Source of the DNA: Oligoflexus sp.
GTDB lineage: Bacteria; Bdellovibrionota_B; Oligoflexia; Oligoflexales; Oligoflexaceae
DNA: 64,000 nt
Direction of reading: 5' to 3'
NCBI GenBank assembly: GCA_014378195.1
Contig: JACMOC010000013.1
Coordinates: 186,001-250,000, forward strand
The translations under genes were made by a program, and so were the position numbers. The notes under the pieces are model-generated. The model had not been told where the DNA came from. It was given only the letters and a program-made list of their open reading frames with translations, and ran no database searches. The first letter of the stretch is position 1, and the number at the start of each line of letters is the position of its first letter. Shown in pieces: positions 18,333 through 26,404 of this stretch.

Positions 18333-19952
18333 TTAATGACTCGAGGCATGAGGACTGAGAAGTATACGAAGAGCTTCAGTGGTTCGAGCGGGCTCATTCT
18401 TCGCCAGGAACAGGATCTGCTCCTGGGGGGTGAGTTTCTCGAAAGGAACATCTTCTTTGACCTGCACGTTCTGAGCACTCGACATCTCAAGATCAGGCTT
18501 GAAGTCCTCGATGATCTCTTCTTTCTTTTTCCGTTCCGGGTCATAGGACAGCCAGCGGAAGTAGGGCCTTACGATAAAGGCGAAAAAGAAGGCCAGGGCT
18601 AAAGCTACGACACCGGCGATCGCGAGGGTCGAAAGATATTTGCGATCTTCGGTTTGTTTCTCTTTGATCGCCTGCGCTTGGTTGGCAGCGATTTCGAACA
18701 TCATATTGTGAACCTTGACTTCATCCCGGCCCTCTTTATAACCGATGACGGAGCGAACCAGCTCTTCTATTTTTTTCATTTCTTCGGCGGATCGCGCTGC
18801 AAACTCAGGGGCTGATCCATCAGCCGGGTATTGCTGCGATCCATCGACGATTACGGCGACGGATATACGGCGGATGGCACCCACGGGAAGCACTTTATGT
18901 CTTTGGGTCTTAGCGACCTCGTAGTTCATGCGTTCGCTGCCGCGTTTGCTTTTATTGGAGATAGAATTGACGGCGAGGTCTTCCTGTTCACCGGGGATAT
19001 TTGATTTTGCGCCCGGAATACCGGTAGGGTTCGTGCCGCCGCCAGCCATTTCCTGAGTGGTTGTATTGGACGAGAGAACCACAACGCGATCCGGATCGAT
19101 ATCCGAGATATTCTGTTCTTCCTGGGTGAAGTCGACGTCGATATCAACCTTGGCGTCGACCCGGTCCTGGCCGACGATACGTCCTACTAACGACTTGATT
19201 TTGCTCATCATTTCGGCTTCTATGTTGCGGCGATAGCCAAGCATTTCTGAGGTCATTTTCGAAGAGGGATCATCCGACTCGACTTTAGTCAGCATGTTGC
19301 CTTGTTGGTCCACAATCGTGATGTGGTCCACATCAAGGCCTTCAACCGAACGTGAGACAAGATGCGTAATGCCTTTGATCTGTTTCGCTGTGAGCGTGAC
19401 GTTTTGATTGGTTTTGATGTAGATGCCCGCTGTAGGCTTTTCAACGTCTTCCTGAAAAAGTGCTTTTTTTGGAGTGACGATCTGCACGCGCGCAGAAGTG
19501 ATGCCTTCGATAGAACCGATCGTACGAGCCAATTCACCTTGAATTGCGCGTAATTTATTGATGTTTTGTTCAAACTCAGTACGGGTGAAGTCCTTGTCGT
19601 CGAATTTCTCCCAGCCGATGATGCCCCGGCTTGGCAAACCCTCTTGAGCAAGCTTCAAACGCAAGGGTACGATCTGTTCCACAGGAACAAGGATACCTTT
19701 ACTGTCCATCACAAAATCTTCGAAGCGTTGTTTTTTCAACTCGCCCATGATTTCGGTATTGTCGGATTCCGACATGTTCAGATAAAGGTAATCCCGATCG
19801 GTCTTTTTCTGGGTGAGGAGAAGGGTTGCGGTTCCTCCGATAGCCAATGCCACAACAGCTAGAATAGCGATCTTTTTGGCTCCGGAAAGAGCCTCCCAGG
19901 TCGTTTTCATACGTTGCGAAAAGAGTCGGAAAAATTCGTTCATCTTTTCCAT
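18333..19952 (-). CDS. fliF: Flagellar MS-ring protein FliF
   Basis: 539 residues, two membrane helices (about 26-46 and 438-462) bracketing the periplasmic ring-building motifs. The segment QRFEDFVMDSKGILVPV and the RAIQGELARTIGSIEGI helix are typical. The C-terminus (KLTPQEQILFLAKNEPARTTEALRILL, here split by me only in description) is the amphipathic tail that normally binds the N-domain of FliG, so a FliG partner is expected although none is encoded next door. ATG 19952 and 19943 are both possible starts. Confidence 0.95.
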   Translation of the reverse strand: MEKMNEFFRLFSQRMKTTWEALSGAKKIAILAVVALAIGGTATLLLTQKKTDRDYLYLNMSESDNTEIMGELKKQRFEDFVMDSKGILVPVEQIVPLRLKLAQEGLPSRGIIGWEKFDDKDFTRTEFEQNINKLRAIQGELARTIGSIEGITSARVQIVTPKKALFQEDVEKPTAGIYIKTNQNVTLTAKQIKGITHLVSRSVEGLDVDHITIVDQQGNMLTKVESDDPSSKMTSEMLGYRRNIEAEMMSKIKSLVGRIVGQDRVDAKVDIDVDFTQEEQNISDIDPDRVVVLSSNTTTQEMAGGGTNPTGIPGAKSNIPGEQEDLAVNSISNKSKRGSERMNYEVAKTQRHKVLPVGAIRRISVAVIVDGSQQYPADGSAPEFAARSAEEMKKIEELVRSVIGYKEGRDEVKVHNMMFEIAANQAQAIKEKQTEDRKYLSTLAIAGVVALALAFFFAFIVRPYFRWLSYDPERKKKEEIIEDFKPDLEMSSAQNVQVKEDVPFEKLTPQEQILFLAKNEPARTTEALRILLSPHASSH

Positions 19953-19971
19953 CAGGCAAGTTTCCTAAAAG

Positions 19972-20313
19972 TTAAACAGGCATTCTCATGATCTCTTGAT
20001 ACGCAGCGAGAGCCTTATTACGGACTTGAACCATCATGTTGAAGCTAAGTTCAGCGGTTGAGGCTGAAAGCATGGTTTCATGAATGTTCGTGTCTTTACC
20101 GCTCGCCAGGTCGGTGGCCTTTTTATCAGCTGTGACCTGGTCGGTATTCACCTCTTCCATGGCTTGTTTGAGATGGTCCATGAAGCTGGGTTTGTCGCTC
20201 GCTTTCGCGCCCGCGCCTGCACCCGGCAAATCCATCTTGGTGCGATCTTTGAGGTCATGGAGCTGACCCATCATCGCGTTATCAAATTTGAGGCCAGAAC
20301 CTATCGTGCTCAT
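19972..20313 (-). CDS. fliE: Flagellar hook-basal body protein FliE
   Basis: 113 residues; FliE joins the MS ring and export gate to the proximal rod. The C-terminal half has the usual pattern SFMDHLKQAMEEVN and NIHETMLSASTAELSFNMMV, ending YQEIMRMPV. It lies between flgC and fliF as in most flagellar operons. Confidence 0.95.
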   Translation of the reverse strand: MSTIGSGLKFDNAMMGQLHDLKDRTKMDLPGAGAGAKASDKPSFMDHLKQAMEEVNTDQVTADKKATDLASGKDTNIHETMLSASTAELSFNMMVQVRNKALAAYQEIMRMPV

Positions 20314-20326
20314 GTGGGTCTACTCC

Positions 20327-20764
20327 TTAGCCGCGGCCGATTTCAATTGCTGTGCTCGCCATGCTTTTAGCCGAGTTCAGCGCCGTGGTGTTGGCTTCAA
20401 AGGCGCGTGTCGCAGCGATCATGTTAACCATTTCCGTCATGGTCTGAATGTTCGGCATCGCAACATATCCGTCTTTGTTAGCATCGGGGTGAGAGGGATC
20501 AAACACCATGCGAGGGGCTTTGGTGTCTTTGTGAATGTCGACAACCTGAACTTTTTTGAGTTCGGTGCCGTAATCCTCATCAAGCATGTTTTCGAAATCG
20601 CTGGCGTTGGTCGCAGCGAAAACGACGTCTTCACGCTTGTAAGGGCCGCCTTCAGGCGTACGTGTTGTGTTTACGTTGGCAAGGTTCGCTGACAGGACGT
20701 TCATCCGCACGCGTTGAGCGGCGAGTCCTGACGAGCTGATATTCATGGCTTTAAAGAAACTCAT
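20327..20764 (-). CDS. flgC: Proximal rod protein FlgC
   Basis: 145 residues. The N-terminal rod signature SSSGLAAQRVRMNVLSANLAN (counted over 21 residues, core SGLAAQRVRMN) and the C-terminal MIAATRAFEANTTALN define FlgC. It overlaps flgB by 4 nt. Confidence 0.95.
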   Translation of the reverse strand: MSFFKAMNISSSGLAAQRVRMNVLSANLANVNTTRTPEGGPYKREDVVFAATNASDFENMLDEDYGTELKKVQVVDIHKDTKAPRMVFDPSHPDANKDGYVAMPNIQTMTEMVNMIAATRAFEANTTALNSAKSMASTAIEIGRG

Positions 20765-21195
20765 GATTGACCTCCGTTAGCTATAGCGTATTTGAGAGTG
20801 CCCAGCTTCTTATTGATAAGTTCTACGGTCGCTTTGTAGAGAATCTGGTTCTCCGCCATCGCCGCCATCTCTTGATCAACGTCAACTGTGTTACCGTCCT
20901 GGCCAACACTCTCTGTGGGTCTAACATAAACTTCGGGTTGTATGGTCCCGTCGGCTTCCGCCATTCCGTTTATGTAGTGACGTGGATCGGAGGCCTTCAT
21001 CGGGAGGTTTTCTTCGTCGGGAGACAGCGCTTGGAGCTGCTCTTCGAAGTCATACCCTATAGCTCGATATCCAGGAGTTTCAGCGTTCGCAACGTTGGAG
21101 TTGATGACATGCTGGCGCTCGAGGCGCTGGTCGAGAGCGCCCATTTTCACGAAATCGCCGCGGGTAAATAAACCCCCGATTAGGCTTCCACTCAT
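20761..21195 (-). CDS. flgB: Proximal rod protein FlgB
   Basis: 144 residues; typical FlgB N-terminus with LERQHVINSNVANAETPGY and the central DPRHYINGM, C-terminal NTVDVDQEMAAMAENQ. Start overlaps the stop of the regulator gene by 4 nt, so the regulator and rod genes are translated together. Confidence 0.95.
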   Translation of the reverse strand: MSGSLIGGLFTRGDFVKMGALDQRLERQHVINSNVANAETPGYRAIGYDFEEQLQALSPDEENLPMKASDPRHYINGMAEADGTIQPEVYVRPTESVGQDGNTVDVDQEMAAMAENQILYKATVELINKKLGTLKYAIANGGQS

Positions 21196-22283
21196 AGTGC
21201 TTTACCTGTTGTTGGTTGCGGAACCTCATGGCCTTCCAGAACAAACTCGTTGATCTTGTTACGGAGTGTTCTAAGGCTGATTCCAAGCGTCTTTGCGGAA
21301 TGTGTACGGTTGCCGTTGTGTGTGCGGAGTGTTTCCAAAATGAATTGAGTTTCCACTTCGCGCATTTTCTGACCGATTGGAAGGTGTTTAACCCACTCAA
21401 GGTCTTCGTCAACTTTCTTCTGCTCAAGAACAAAGTCTTTCGCGGTGACGTTGTTGCCTTGGCTCATCAACACAGCGCGTTGGATAACGTTTTGAAGTTC
21501 GCGAACGTTACCAGGCCAGGTGTATTTCAAGAGCTTTTGCATCGCGTCAGCAGTCAATGTCGCTGCTTCGCCTTTGAACTGAACGCTGAAGGTTTTAAGG
21601 AAGTGGCGCGTTAGGACTTCGATGTCTTTGGGACGATCGCGCAACGCGGGGATTTCCAAGTGGATAACATAAAGGCGATAAAAGAGATCCTGACGGAAGC
21701 GGCCGTCTTTTACAGAACGCGCGATGTCGCGGTTTGTAGTAGCAATGATACGCGCATCGATCTTGATAGCGCCGTCGCCGCCGACTCTTTCGATCTCTTG
21801 TTCTTGAAGAGCACGAAGAAGTTTAGCCTGGAGGCCTTGCTCTGTTTCTGTTACTTCATCAAGTAGGACGGTGCCGCCGTGAGCTTGCTCAAACTTACCC
21901 ATCTGGCCTTGCGCGCCCGCAACTCCGAAGAGTTCGCTCTCGAGCATGGCAGGGGGAAGCGAGGCGCAATTCACTGAAATGAAAGGATCGTTTTTCCGTC
22001 CTGAGCTCGCGTGGATCATACGAGCAATAACTTCTTTGCCCGTACCTGACTCACCGGAGATGAGGACAGGGACATTGGCATCGGCGATTTGCTTGATGAT
22101 TTCGCGGATGCGAAGCATTTTTTCATCGGCAAAGATGAAATTGGTTGGCGCCTGTGGTGTGGCTTTAGCCAGGCGTTCACGCTTTTGCTTTTCTTGAAGG
22201 TAGTTAAGATAGTCTTGCGAACTAACTTTGCCTTCTTCGAAATCATGGGCAATCGCGCTATTACTCTTCGTATGACTCATCAA
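21192..22283 (-). CDS. AAA+ enhancer-binding-type flagellar regulator lacking the GAFTGA loop
   Basis: 363 residues: short N-terminal tail with no receiver domain (1-45), AAA+ core, Fis-type HTH at the C-terminus (HSAKTLGISLRTLRNKINEF). Walker A GESGTGKE (77-84), Walker B GGTVLLDEV (136-144), sensor I ATTNRD and the GRFRQDLFYRL arginine finger are intact. The sigma54-contact loop is not. After ELFG (117-120) the text runs VAGAQGQMGKFEQA instead of the usual H-E-K-GAFTGA-...-GKFEQA, about 6 residues shorter. Family knowledge says GAFTGA is needed for sigma54 activation, so this protein may bind ATP and DNA without opening promoters. Possible roles are repressor, co-activator partner in mixed hexamers, or a sigma70-type regulator like TyrR. 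Confidence 0.88.
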   Translation of the reverse strand: MMSHTKSNSAIAHDFEEGKVSSQDYLNYLQEKQKRERLAKATPQAPTNFIFADEKMLRIREIIKQIADANVPVLISGESGTGKEVIARMIHASSGRKNDPFISVNCASLPPAMLESELFGVAGAQGQMGKFEQAHGGTVLLDEVTETEQGLQAKLLRALQEQEIERVGGDGAIKIDARIIATTNRDIARSVKDGRFRQDLFYRLYVIHLEIPALRDRPKDIEVLTRHFLKTFSVQFKGEAATLTADAMQKLLKYTWPGNVRELQNVIQRAVLMSQGNNVTAKDFVLEQKKVDEDLEWVKHLPIGQKMREVETQFILETLRTHNGNRTHSAKTLGISLRTLRNKINEFVLEGHEVPQPTTGKAL

Positions 22284-22294
22284 AGAACCCCCTG

Positions 22295-24658
22295 TTACTT
22301 GAGTTGCTCAAGTCGTTTCTTAGCCAATTCAGCGTAAAGTTGATTGCTGCCATCACTTGCTGCGTCTTTGAAAGCAGCGAGCGCCTCATCTTTACGACCT
22401 GATCTAAAGAGCAGCAAACCACCTTTGTAGAGAGCTTCTGCCCGACCTTCCCACTGATTATTGCTGCTTCCCGTCAAGGCATAGATTCGACCAGCTTCCA
22501 GGTAGTCGTTGCCTTCGCGGTATTCTTCAGCAAGTTTCGTTAACTCGTCCGTCCAGATTGTGAGAGCCTCTTTGTTTGCCTGCACAGTCTTGATGTCGAG
22601 TTTCCGGAGAAGCTGACGAGACTTTTTAGCCTCTGCAGTCTGCCCTTGCTCTTTGAAGCGTTTGCCAAGATCGGACAGGAGGTAAATCATCTTTACCGTA
22701 GGCTGTGAACCCACTGTCGAACCATTGACGGCTTTATCTGGTATACCCACATTCGTTGCAAGATCCTGGCCAAGTATCTCAAGAAGAATCTGCGGCGAAC
22801 TCTTGACACGAATGGAGTTCCGGACATTGTCCTCGAGTTCGGCCTGGACTTCCGTAAAGCTCTTACGCTTTTCATCGTCTTTCAGATTTTTCCAAACGTC
22901 CCAGACTTTTTGATCCGCTGATTTAAGTTTGGCTGTCAGGTTTTGCTTTTTGTCCTGCCCCTTGACGGCGGCCATGCCGAGGCTGGTGATCAAGCTTTGC
23001 TCAAGCCAGAAAGCGGCGCGGAATTGATTCGGCTTGAGTTGAGCAGATGCGAGAGCCCTCTCGTAGTAAGGAACCGAAGAGACCGGTTGCTGGAGGCGGC
23101 GGTAGGCTTCTGCGGCAGCCCAGCTTACATTCGATCGATTTTTCAATTCATCGAGAGATTTAGGAAGGGTTTCGATGATTTGCGTGATCTCTGTGTACTG
23201 CTGATTACCGAGGCTTTTGTCGATTGTTTTGAGCAAAGAAGCTTCGCTTTTGCTCAGCATTTGACCGCGATAGGGCTCGGTTGCTTTGCCGTGATAGCGT
23301 TCGAAATAGGCGCCAGCGAATTTTGCGGTTTCCGGATTCCAGGCATTGTTCTCAATTTTTTGAGCTAGAAGCATTGTATCGATAAGAAAAGATGTCCGTG
23401 GACTATCGGAAGCCTTGCGCGCATCTTCCAGATTCGAGGCGGTCTCGGCATCCACGAGGGGTGGGTTCGTATAGTCTGGGATCATTGCGGCAAGCTGAGT
23501 TTTATCCACGCCCCAGTAGGCGCGGCGGACAGCGATATGGGCGCTATTTGCAGGGGTCGGGACGATCGCTTTGAGTTCGTCTTTAAGGAGGGCGATCTCA
23601 CCCGGTTTTTGTTTTTGGCTCGCCTTGATCGCTTTGAGGTCGAGTTTGCGGAGGGCCGCAAGGCTTGCCAGGGGGCTGCCTGGATGTTTGGATTGCACCG
23701 CTTCGTAATACCCCTGGGCCAGGCTGAAATTCCCTTGGCCCAATTGTATTTCAGCAAGTTTCCACAGGGCGTCGGCGTGCTTATCAAAGATTGCGGGTTG
23801 CTCGCTCAGGATCTTTTGATAAACCATGAGGGCACGTGATTCGTGACCAAAATCATAGAGTTGCCCAGCATATTGAGCCATCGCTTCGTGCGAACTCATC
23901 GCTTGCGTACTGTTTTGTTTGATCCAGGCATCGTAGTTCTTGCCCGTATTGAGATCCGCTGTCTGAAGACGATAAACGTAAGGCGGGAATGTTTTCCACG
24001 CATTGCCCACACCTTCAGGAAGACTGCTGACACTTGCCATCAAGTCCTGAGCGGTTTTGATGCTGTGTTCATTCTGGGGTATCAAAAGGCGACGAATGCC
24101 ATTCGAGGGGGCTTTGGGCGCGCTCGACGAAACATTCGATGGGCCTGAAGTTGTCGTGCCTTGGCTGGGAATCGTTACGGCAATCGAACCAGTCGAGAGT
24201 GCTGGTTCGGATGAATCCGAAGCGAACTGTGCACCTGAGTTGGGGACCGAAACCACCGGTAATCCTGTAGCTGGATCAACCGCTTGGCGATAATCCGCAT
24301 CAAAAAAGTCGATAGTGATACGGAACGGTTCTTTATACGTATTGACCATAACTTTGATTTTGTCGTCGCGAAGTATGAGCTTAACTTCACTGCCGATCCC
24401 ACCGAGGTCTTTTACAAGCACGCGGCGAATGATCGAGTCGTCATACTCATAGAGCGTTTCCAACTCGGAAGGGTGCGTTTTTTGAAATTCGAGTACCAAC
24501 GCGCGATCTTTGGGCTCGTAGGAGTACTCAAAGGGGCGCTCTTCGGGGAAACTGATGACCGTCTGACTATAGCGTGGCCCAGCCGCTAATTCGCTCCCAC
24601 CGAGAGTGAGGGAAATTAGAGGCAAAAGGGTCCATCGCGCGATATGTGCTAAGCGCAT
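22295..24658 (-). CDS. Exported TPR protein heading the flagellar operon
   Basis: 787 residues with a signal peptide (1-26, ending near ELAAG). An N-terminal beta-rich segment (about 35-125) looks AMIN-like: alternating strands such as DRALVLEF, RRVLVKDLGG and FRITIDFFD. A Ser/Thr/Pro linker follows (130-195), then TPR-type helices to the C-terminus, closing with GLLLFRSGRKDEALAAFKDAA. Start is ATG 24658, 34 nt after the predicted sigma54 start site. As first gene of the flagellar operon, a periplasmic motor-associated scaffold is a reasonable guess; the sequence alone does not prove it. Confidence 0.8.
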   Translation of the reverse strand: MRLAHIARWTLLPLISLTLGGSELAAGPRYSQTVISFPEERPFEYSYEPKDRALVLEFQKTHPSELETLYEYDDSIIRRVLVKDLGGIGSEVKLILRDDKIKVMVNTYKEPFRITIDFFDADYRQAVDPATGLPVVSVPNSGAQFASDSSEPALSTGSIAVTIPSQGTTTSGPSNVSSSAPKAPSNGIRRLLIPQNEHSIKTAQDLMASVSSLPEGVGNAWKTFPPYVYRLQTADLNTGKNYDAWIKQNSTQAMSSHEAMAQYAGQLYDFGHESRALMVYQKILSEQPAIFDKHADALWKLAEIQLGQGNFSLAQGYYEAVQSKHPGSPLASLAALRKLDLKAIKASQKQKPGEIALLKDELKAIVPTPANSAHIAVRRAYWGVDKTQLAAMIPDYTNPPLVDAETASNLEDARKASDSPRTSFLIDTMLLAQKIENNAWNPETAKFAGAYFERYHGKATEPYRGQMLSKSEASLLKTIDKSLGNQQYTEITQIIETLPKSLDELKNRSNVSWAAAEAYRRLQQPVSSVPYYERALASAQLKPNQFRAAFWLEQSLITSLGMAAVKGQDKKQNLTAKLKSADQKVWDVWKNLKDDEKRKSFTEVQAELEDNVRNSIRVKSSPQILLEILGQDLATNVGIPDKAVNGSTVGSQPTVKMIYLLSDLGKRFKEQGQTAEAKKSRQLLRKLDIKTVQANKEALTIWTDELTKLAEEYREGNDYLEAGRIYALTGSSNNQWEGRAEALYKGGLLLFRSGRKDEALAAFKDAASDGSNQLYAELAKKRLEQLK

Positions 24659-24665
24659 TCGTGTG

Positions 24666-24698
24666 AAACCTATAGTCGTGAATTAAATATATAGGTTT
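24666..24698. repeat. Inverted repeat in the 5' leader of the flagellar operon
   Basis: AAACCTATA (24666-24674) and TATAGGTTT (24690-24698) form perfect 9-bp arms around a 15-nt AT-rich spacer. It lies between the predicted sigma54 start and the first ATG, so it could be a DNA operator or a leader hairpin. Confidence 0.5.
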
Positions 24699-24703
24699 CT
24701 ATA

Positions 24704-24719
24704 AGCAAGCCGTGTGCCA
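24704..24719 (-). promoter_or_regulatory. Sigma54 (RpoN) promoter of the flagellar operon
   Basis: Minus strand TGGCACA-CGGC-TTGCT matches the consensus TGGCACG-N4-TTGCW at all but one position, with correct spacing of the -24 GG and -12 GC. The predicted start site is near 24692, 34 nt before the first ATG of the operon. Confidence 0.8.
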
Positions 24720-24803
24720 GAAAATAAGCGGCTTAAATTGTTATCTAAACTTTGACATCGCCAAAATACCGTCAGGGGGTCAAGAGTATGGGAGTCAAAG
24801 GAC

Positions 24804-24827
24804 TGACGTTGCCTCACCTTGGCGTCA
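24804..24827. promoter_or_regulatory. Candidate upstream activator site
   Basis: TGACG (24804-24808) and CGTCA (24823-24827) form an inverted repeat with a 14-bp spacer. It is about 85-125 bp upstream of the sigma54 promoter on the minus strand, the usual distance for enhancer-binding protein sites. It also lies just upstream of the hldE promoter. The arms are short, so chance is possible. Confidence 0.3.
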
Positions 24828-24832
24828 TGTAT

Positions 24833-24861
24833 TTGACTTGACTGCGGGGTAGGTCTAGGAT
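24833..24861 (+). promoter_or_regulatory. Sigma70 promoter of hldE
   Basis: -35 TTGACT (24833-24838), 17-bp spacer, -10 TAGGAT (24856-24861). Transcription would start near 24868-24871, which makes the upstream ATG at 24871 essentially leaderless and favours ATG 24913 as the hldE start. Confidence 0.6.
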
Positions 24862-24912
24862 AGCTGCTAAATGTTTCGTTTTTCTCGACAAATTCGTATG
24901 TTAGGTAGCTTT

Positions 24913-26397
24913 ATGACGAGCGAAATCAAGCTTCCCTGGGATACCCGGCCCGTAACTGTTGCGGTCGTCGGTGATTTGATTCTGGATGAGTATCTCGATG
25001 GGGTCGTGAACCGCATCTCGCCCGAAGCGCCCGTGCCTGTCCATCTCGTTCGGAGCAGCTCGGTTACCGCTGGCGGAGCCGCTAACGTCGCTCGCAATAT
25101 TCAACTGGCTGGCGGTTGCGCCTTGATGATTGGAGTCTGCGGTGCGGATGTTCCGGGGAATCAACTCAAAGATATCCTGATCAGCGATGGCATCGATGTC
25201 TCCGGTATCCTCATCGATCGGGATCGACCTACTATTAAAAAGACGCGTATCACCGCCAATCATCAGCAGCTCGTTCGTATCGACTGGGAAGAGGTGAAAG
25301 CAATTTCGCCGGCGATGCAGGACACGCTTTATAAGCATTTAGAGGCCCAAAAATGGGATGTTCTGGTTTTGAGTGACTATGGTAAAGGCGGAGTGCCCAA
25401 AGAATTCATGCAGCGCCTCATCGCGCTGGGGCGTGCCCGCAAAGTTCCTGTTGTCATTGATCCCAAAGGGAAAGATTATGCGATGTATGCCGGAGCCACT
25501 CTCATCACGCCCAACCGAAAGGAAGCCTGTGAAGCTTTGGGCTGGGAAAATACTGTCACGTGGCCTGCCAAAGAAATGGCAAATGCCCTTTCCACGACCT
25601 ACGCGATCGACAATATTTTGGTGACTCTTGGACCGGAAGGGATGATAGGGCTCAATTCTTTGACGGGTGAAGTTCACCAGCTTCCGGCCAAAGCCCGTGA
25701 TGTCTTTGATGTGTCTGGTGCAGGCGATACAGTTGTCTCGATCATGGCGCTCGCCCTTGGGTCCAAAGCTTCCCTCTTCGATGCTATGGTCCTGGCAAAC
25801 GCTGCAGCGGGACGTGTCGTTGAAAAATGGGGTACGCAACCGATCTATCGCGAAGAGTTGCTGGAAGCATTGGTAGATAAGGACCGCAACGTCGGGTTCC
25901 TCTCAACACGTTCCAAAATCAGAGAATTGACTCAACTCAAGCAGACCATCGGCAAAATCGGCAAACGCAAAAAGAAAGTTGTTTTTACGAACGGCTGTTT
26001 TGATCTTCTTCATGCAGGTCACATCAGTTATCTCGAAGAAGCGCGGGCAAAGGGCGATCTGTTGATCATTGGCGTGAACAGCGACGCTTCCCTTCGTCGA
26101 CTCAAAGGCGCAACGCGACCTATTGTTTCGCTCGTCGAGCGTATGCGTCTGCTCGCGTCCTTGGCCGCCGTTGATTATGTATTGAGTTTTGACGACGATA
26201 CGCCGGCTAACCTCATTAAAGAGCTCATGCCGGACGTACTCGCCAAAGGTGCTGATTACGAGATTCATCAAATCGTTGGAGCAGATACTGTCATGGATGC
26301 CGGCGGCAAGGTTGAGCGTATTCCCTTTGTCCCAGGTCTTTCGACTTCGGACATCGTGAAAAGGATTCAAGCCAATCAAGGTGTTATAATCGATTAA
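24913..26397 (+). CDS. hldE: Bifunctional heptose-7-phosphate kinase / heptose-1-phosphate adenylyltransferase
   Basis: 494 residues from ATG 24913 (TAGGTAG upstream, and see the promoter). The N-terminal PfkB-type kinase domain (1-320) has TAGGAANVARN and the DVSGAGDT active site. The C-terminal nucleotidyltransferase (about 350-494) begins with FTNGCFDLLHAGH, holding the HxGH motif. It makes ADP-D-glycero-beta-D-manno-heptose for the LPS inner core, so the cell has heptosylated LPS. Ends 8 nt before the convergent oxidoreductase. Confidence 0.95.
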   Translation: MTSEIKLPWDTRPVTVAVVGDLILDEYLDGVVNRISPEAPVPVHLVRSSSVTAGGAANVARNIQLAGGCALMIGVCGADVPGNQLKDILISDGIDVSGILIDRDRPTIKKTRITANHQQLVRIDWEEVKAISPAMQDTLYKHLEAQKWDVLVLSDYGKGGVPKEFMQRLIALGRARKVPVVIDPKGKDYAMYAGATLITPNRKEACEALGWENTVTWPAKEMANALSTTYAIDNILVTLGPEGMIGLNSLTGEVHQLPAKARDVFDVSGAGDTVVSIMALALGSKASLFDAMVLANAAAGRVVEKWGTQPIYREELLEALVDKDRNVGFLSTRSKIRELTQLKQTIGKIGKRKKKVVFTNGCFDLLHAGHISYLEEARAKGDLLIIGVNSDASLRRLKGATRPIVSLVERMRLLASLAAVDYVLSFDDDTPANLIKELMPDVLAKGADYEIHQIVGADTVMDAGGKVERIPFVPGLSTSDIVKRIQANQGVIID

Positions 26398-26404
26398 TCG
26401 CCGA

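Noticed and set aside
24871..24912. Upstream start for hldE
   Set aside because: Would coincide with the predicted transcription start and add residues not typical of HldE; ATG 24913 has a suitable ribosome site.
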